Source: Tetradesmus obliquus (taxonomy: Eukaryota; Chlorophyta; Chlorophyceae; Sphaeropleales; Scenedesmaceae). From it: a DNA stretch of 64,000 bases. Both the position numbers and the translations under genes were made by a program. The DNA is taken from contig CP126199.1 in assembly GCA_030272155.1 (NCBI GenBank), positions 3,150,501 to 3,214,500 on the forward strand, written 5' to 3'. Every line of letters begins with the position of its first letter. The stretch's first letter is position 1. Positions 60,002-64,000 of the stretch are shown here, piece after piece. A model generated the notes under the pieces. It made no database searches and had not been told where the DNA came from. It saw nothing but the letters and a program-made list of their open reading frames with translations.

Positions 60002-60691
60002 ATGCAGCACAGGCCGGTCTTGCTCGCCTTTGTGATGATGAGCATTGAAGCTGCCCAGGCTGCTCGAATGTAAGTGAGTTCAAAATTTAACTGCGAGATT
60101 GACTTTTACAAGCGGTTGGGGTTCATGTGTGGCACTTTGGCAGCAGCCCTGCTGCTTGCTGCACCTGCCTAACTTGCCTCAGTCAAATTAGTTGCGACAG
60201 CAGGGGCTGCAGTTGTCATAGCCTGAGCAAATGCATGTCAGTTTGACTGTACCCCTTGTATGGGCCGTTTATCATGCAGTGTTTGACTAGCAGGCGTGCT
60301 AGCGCAGGTGTCTGATGTATCAGCTGCTGGCGCCGCTGCCTTGTCAGTGCTGACAAGCTGGCAGCACATCCGATTCCCACTGCTGCTCGCTGCTCCTCCC
60401 TGCTGCAGGGTGCCTGAGCAAGCCTCCAGCACCAGCCACGCCTCCACTGGCCTTCATATCAGATACTTACCCACCACCCAGCATGCTGCACGGCCTGCGG
60501 TACCGCAGCAGCTGCTAACTCAAGACTCTGGCGCTCGCGTGCCAGGAGGCCGCTTGCTGCAGCAGCAGCTGGATGGCTTGGGTGTTGCTGCAAGGTCTGG
60601 GAGGCCAGGGCTGGGCGTCAACCCCCCTGCCTGCCGCAAAAAGCCACCGTCAGAAGGCTGCTCTGGCTTTGATGGTGGGCGCAAGGCTTGA
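60002..60691 (+). CDS. Candidate small secreted protein, 2 exons, 116 aa
   Basis: Exon 1 (60002-60069) encodes a signal peptide MQHRPVLLAFVMMSIEAAQA with a likely cleavage after AQA, and ends in a good GTAAGT donor. Exon 2 (60409-60691) starts after CTGCAG in the matching phase and continues to a TGA. The mature part is rich in Arg, Gln, Pro and Gly, with two Cys near its basic end (PPACRKKPPSEGCSGFDGG). No family is recognised. It could be a secreted peptide precursor. Evidence is limited to signal peptide, splice sites and phase; another frame in exon 2 is also open. Confidence 0.4.
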
Positions 60692-62075
60692 ATGCATGGT
60701 TGGAAACAACCTTGGACTGCTGCAGCCAGCTGGGACTCTTCAAGAAAGTGAGATGTAGGGCACTGCAGGGCTTGCTGTCGCTGCGCACAGTCGCCTTGGA
60801 CATGTGTGCACTGCCATGTGTGTACCTTGATTTGTGATACACACGCAGGTGTGCATCCTGACCGCGTGTACAGAATAATCATGGTGTGTAGCTCTGTACA
60901 TGCAGCACGCGCACAATGTGCTACATTGTACTACATTTGTAATGGCCTGAGCCAGGCCTCAGGGTGCAGGCAACTTGTTGGCTTGATGCTGTACAGCATG
61001 TTCACATGTGTTGCTGCCTTTGGCTACAGTGCAAAGCCTGATTTTACTAGGTGTCCAGCCGGTGAATACGCCTTGCCTGGAATAACAGAACTTGTGTAAT
61101 TCTTCATCAAGAATGCAACCAGCTCCAGCCATGCCGTTGGCGCCATTGCCTTGGGGTGTTGTGTTGCATGTGCAGGCCTTTGATTTGCTACCTTGAGGCT
61201 ACTTTGTTACTTTCTTGGCAATTGGGTTCTGCAACGCCGCCGCGTGTTGGGCCAACCCCAGCAGTTGCTGTGGCACGTTGGCTGGCCGTCAGTGCTGATG
61301 GATTTGGCCATAGGGATTGGCATTGGTAGCTGGTACTCATTTGGCAACTCCTGCTAATCGCGGAACATTGGCGATGCTCTCACATGTTGCGGCACACTTC
61401 TACCGTGACTAGCACATCATGTTTCTGGGGCTCTGGTGATTACTGCGATGAATGAACTCAGAAGTGACAACGTTCACTGAACGATACAACTGAGTTTTAT
61501 CAGTGTGTCACCAGGGTGATGTTTTATTGTTTCAACCAGTATAATTGTAAGCTTGGCTCTGACCAGATCCTGAACCTTGCAACCGAGTTTTGAGCATGCT
61601 CAAAACTGCTGTGCGCACAGCAGTAGCCTGGCAGCCTTGTCTGATGAACATACAGTTACAACCTGGCACATGGCTTCACAAGGGTTCGGGTGGTTCCAAT
61701 CACCAGGGCGCGGTCGTCCAACAGCTTGCCACGGTTTAAAAGAAAGAACAGCCGCAAACGGCACCCTGCATTGCAGCCAAGGCTGCCCTGCATCCACCTA
61801 ATCTTCAAAAGTGAGCGACACTTGCTGTACAGCGACTCGCCACAGCACCCCTTGCAGAGGCACACTGCGCCCTAGCATATGCAAGCTGTACAATGTGGCT
61901 GTTACCAGCATTGCGTAGCAATGCATGCCAGTCAGCTGACTGGCTGCAGCCCGTGGGATGGCACTGGCTGCAGCAAGTGGGATGTGACAGCCTGCAGCAG
62001 ACTGCCAGCCGCACTTATTATCACATCCACATAGACCCAGTGCATGTCCAGCAACCGCCGCCAGCACACTAGTGT
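60692..62075. other. Intergenic, no supported gene
   Basis: Nothing recognisable over about 1.4 kb. Confidence 0.5.
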
Positions 62076-62192
62076 CGTCTTGGTACACAATATATTGTGT
62101 ACACCTGGAGCCAATGGCGTTTGTGAAGAAGAAGTACTTCTTCGCAAACGCCATTGGCTCCAGGTGTACACAATATATTGTGTACCAAGACG
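62076..62192. repeat. Near-perfect 117-bp foldback with nested palindromes
   Basis: Two arms of about 57 bp are reverse complements, with one mismatch and one 3-nt bulge, meeting at AAGAAGTACTTCTT with no loop. Each arm contains the perfect 20-bp palindrome GTACACAATATATTGTGTAC (62083-62102 and 62166-62185). It encodes nothing obvious. It could be a MITE-like element, a small-RNA hairpin precursor or a cruciform. Confidence 0.9.
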
Positions 62193-62949
62193 GACCCTGT
62201 GCTCGTGGTGGACCAACAGACATGCTCGGTAGTTGTAGCCCGTGCAGGGGCATACGCAGCTGCCAACAACTGCAAAACACAACATAGCTTGGTCTTCCAG
62301 CTGGCACACGCTTCTCAGCATGTGACATCCAACTCTGTGTGACATCAGACGCGCGACAGTGCACAAGATTGCAGGCACACAGTTTTTGAGCACACCAGGT
62401 GCCGCAACCAGGCAGGCCAGCTGCAGCAGACACCTGCTGCTGGCACAGCAGCATTGCCTGACTTACGTGCTTACCCAGCAGCTGCAGCACAAGGCCAGTG
62501 CAATAACTGCAAGCTCCTGGAAACCAATACGAGCCTAATCTGCAGCTGCTGTTGAAAGATTCACCAATGAGGCAGTACGCTGAGCATGTATTGCTTGTTG
62601 GTTAGCAGATGCAAAGGGCACATGTAGGCGAGGCCTTGCCGTGCACTGAAGCCTTCCAGCCAGTGCCGCAGCTGGTACCTCTTTGTCGTCGTGCTGGCGC
62701 ATACAAACGTGCTGTGCGCTCTGCAGCTATCGGACATGGATTCGGTTGTACATATAATGCACATGCGTGCCAGGGGACAAACTGTCAGCTTCCTTTCTTC
62801 CAAGCAGCATGAACACCAAATATTCCGTGCTTCCCGCTGAGCCGCGGCTGAGATCCCACTGCTGTTCCGGCAGCGAATACTTGGAGTACATGTCCGCCTG
62901 TGCAGGGCCAGTTCTCAGGGCTGTATCTGCGATGGGCACAGGCGTCTGC
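62193..62949. other. SWEET 3' side, no supported gene
   Basis: Presumably holds the 3' UTR of the SWEET gene. The frame continuing past the SWEET stop to 62727 is not used by the phase-consistent model. Confidence 0.45.
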
Positions 62950-64000
62950 TCAATCGCTGGGCCTGCCATTGTCATACAGCATGCTTCCCATCTCTGCATC
63001 GTCGGGAGGCGCCGTTTTCCTGCAAGCATGCGCAGCTGCTCAGGGAGGAAGAAGAGACCAGTGCAAGAGCTGCGCTGACAGGCTGACACGCAGCATATGC
63101 TATTGCACTGCGGCTCTTTCAGCGCTGATGGCTGATATTGGAGAGTACCTTGACAGTTGATACAGCTCGTGCAAAGGTCAAGATAGGAGCAGCTGCCAGA
63201 TGCGGAACTACTCAAACAGGTAGAATTGTCACACACCGGCAAGCCAGCAAGCGCGGCCATCATTGCAGCAGCTTTACATTACCACCTTGCCTTGTGCCTC
63301 ACCTTTCAATGGGTTTGCTTGGGTACACCATGCACAGCACGACTTGCAGCGAGCCAAACACAGCGCCCACCTGTTGCAGGCAGCAGCAACCCAGCATGCC
63401 AGCAGTAGAGGTTATTGACAGGCGCCTTCAATGAACCCAGCAAACTGCTTTCAACAGCGTGCTGAGTGATGCACAGAGACACTTGCTGAAAGCACTTTCA
63501 TACTGCAGACCATGCACTCATTGCATGCACCACACAGCAACTGGAGGTGCAAGGCTCTGCAGGACACAACCCAAGGGGTACTTTACCCGGGCGTGTAAAT
63601 GTTTGATCCGAGTAGGATACAGCCTTTCAGCGCCAGAGCCAGCTTCAGCCCTGCTTACATGGGTAAAAGGTAAACTCTCCCTTTACAACCCTCCTGTGCA
63701 CAACGAAGGGCAACAACATAACCACCCAAGACATTATCAACAGCCTTGCCCTTGGGCCGCACCATGTTAGGGCCATATATAAATGAGTCCCCTAGTGCCA
63801 GGCCGTATGTCGTCCACAGCAGCCCGTTGACAACGTTCATCGCTGCAAAGGGCAGGTACAGGCTGGCGGAGCAGCGGCTGCGAAGCACCTCAGCCAATGC
63901 ACTCAGCGGAGCCGAGTAGAAGACCAGCAGGATGAATACAGTCGTGCAGCCCCTGCAGTAGCACAGCAATGCTCAGACTCAGGTTGTCTGGCATGCTTCG
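62950..64000 (-). CDS. SWEET (MtN3/saliva) sugar transporter, 3' part; 5' end outside the window
   Basis: Three exons are visible: 63952-63763, 63370-63303 and 63019-62950; phases agree. They encode the second MtN3 repeat: a helix FILLVFYSAPLSALAEVLRS, then LYLPFAAMNVVNGLLWTTYG, ALGDSFIYGPNM, and the last helix VGAVFGSLQVVLCMVYPSKP, followed by a short hydrophilic tail ending DNGRPSD. The PN pair in IYGPNM and the W/T-rich helix match SWEET pores. The protein moves sugars down their gradient across a membrane. The first MtN3 repeat must lie beyond position 64000. Confidence 0.88.

Noticed and set aside
62727-63020. Longer last exon of SWEET in another frame
   Set aside because: The phase carried by the previous exon selects the frame that stops at 62950; the longer frame would need a different junction.
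1-64000. tRNA, rRNA, CRISPR arrays, operons or bacterial signals
   Set aside because: None seen; the intron-rich genes mark this as eukaryotic nuclear DNA, where CRISPR and operon logic does not apply. Short direct repeats here are minisatellites without spacers of the CRISPR kind.

Overview
The window is nuclear DNA of a green alga. Genes are split by many short GT-AG introns. It carries a plastid-type acyl carrier protein, a calredoxin (a Ca2+-sensing thioredoxin known from chlorophytes), a SWEET sugar transporter and a plant-type RR-TZF zinc-finger protein. The whole window is saturated with CAG/CTG trinucleotide runs. This fits a chlorophyte, probably of the Sphaeropleales (Scenedesmus-like); the order-level placement is inference.

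Layout. Four genes on the minus strand: a short-chain dehydrogenase/reductase (55-5440), a class V PLP aminotransferase (6539-12102), a leishmanolysin-like M8 metalloprotease (14684-19733) and a secreted Cys-rich protein of unknown function (CRP-A, 20850-23248). A 400-bp divergent promoter separates CRP-A from plastid ACP (23650-25195, plus). Plus strand: a CBP60-like protein with a huge Gln-rich tail (26710-30825) and a CCCH zinc-finger protein (32711-34906). Minus strand: CRP-B, a paralogue of CRP-A (38725-42210), and a very large poly-Gln/poly-Ala protein resembling the Pol I factor TAF1C/Rrn6 (42980 to about 50511). Plus strand: calredoxin (51211-54962), an F-box/LRR protein (57623-59517) and a candidate small secreted protein (60002-60691). 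Minus strand at the right edge: a SWEET gene cut by the window end. I built exon models by hand; where a complete model is given, all junctions are GT-AG and all phases match.

The most unusual feature is architectural. In at least five genes, introns contain tandem copies of the neighbouring exon's edge together with its splice site: acceptor plus 20-75 bp of 5' exon upstream of the real exon, or 3' exon plus donor downstream of it. One exon is flanked by four acceptor-side copies and about four donor-side copies, and another by three acceptor-side copies. A second global pattern is that sense-strand CTG runs end exactly at 3' splice sites (CTG...CTGCAG|exon), while sense-strand CAG runs lie in exons as poly-Gln. 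A near-perfect 117-bp foldback (62076-62192) built around two copies of a 20-bp palindrome is a separate non-coding element of unknown function.

The genes do not form one pathway. Loose themes are plastid metabolism and redox (ACP, calredoxin), secretion and cell surface (M8 protease, two CRPs, small secreted protein, SWEET) and regulation (CBP60-like, TZF, TAF1C-like, F-box).
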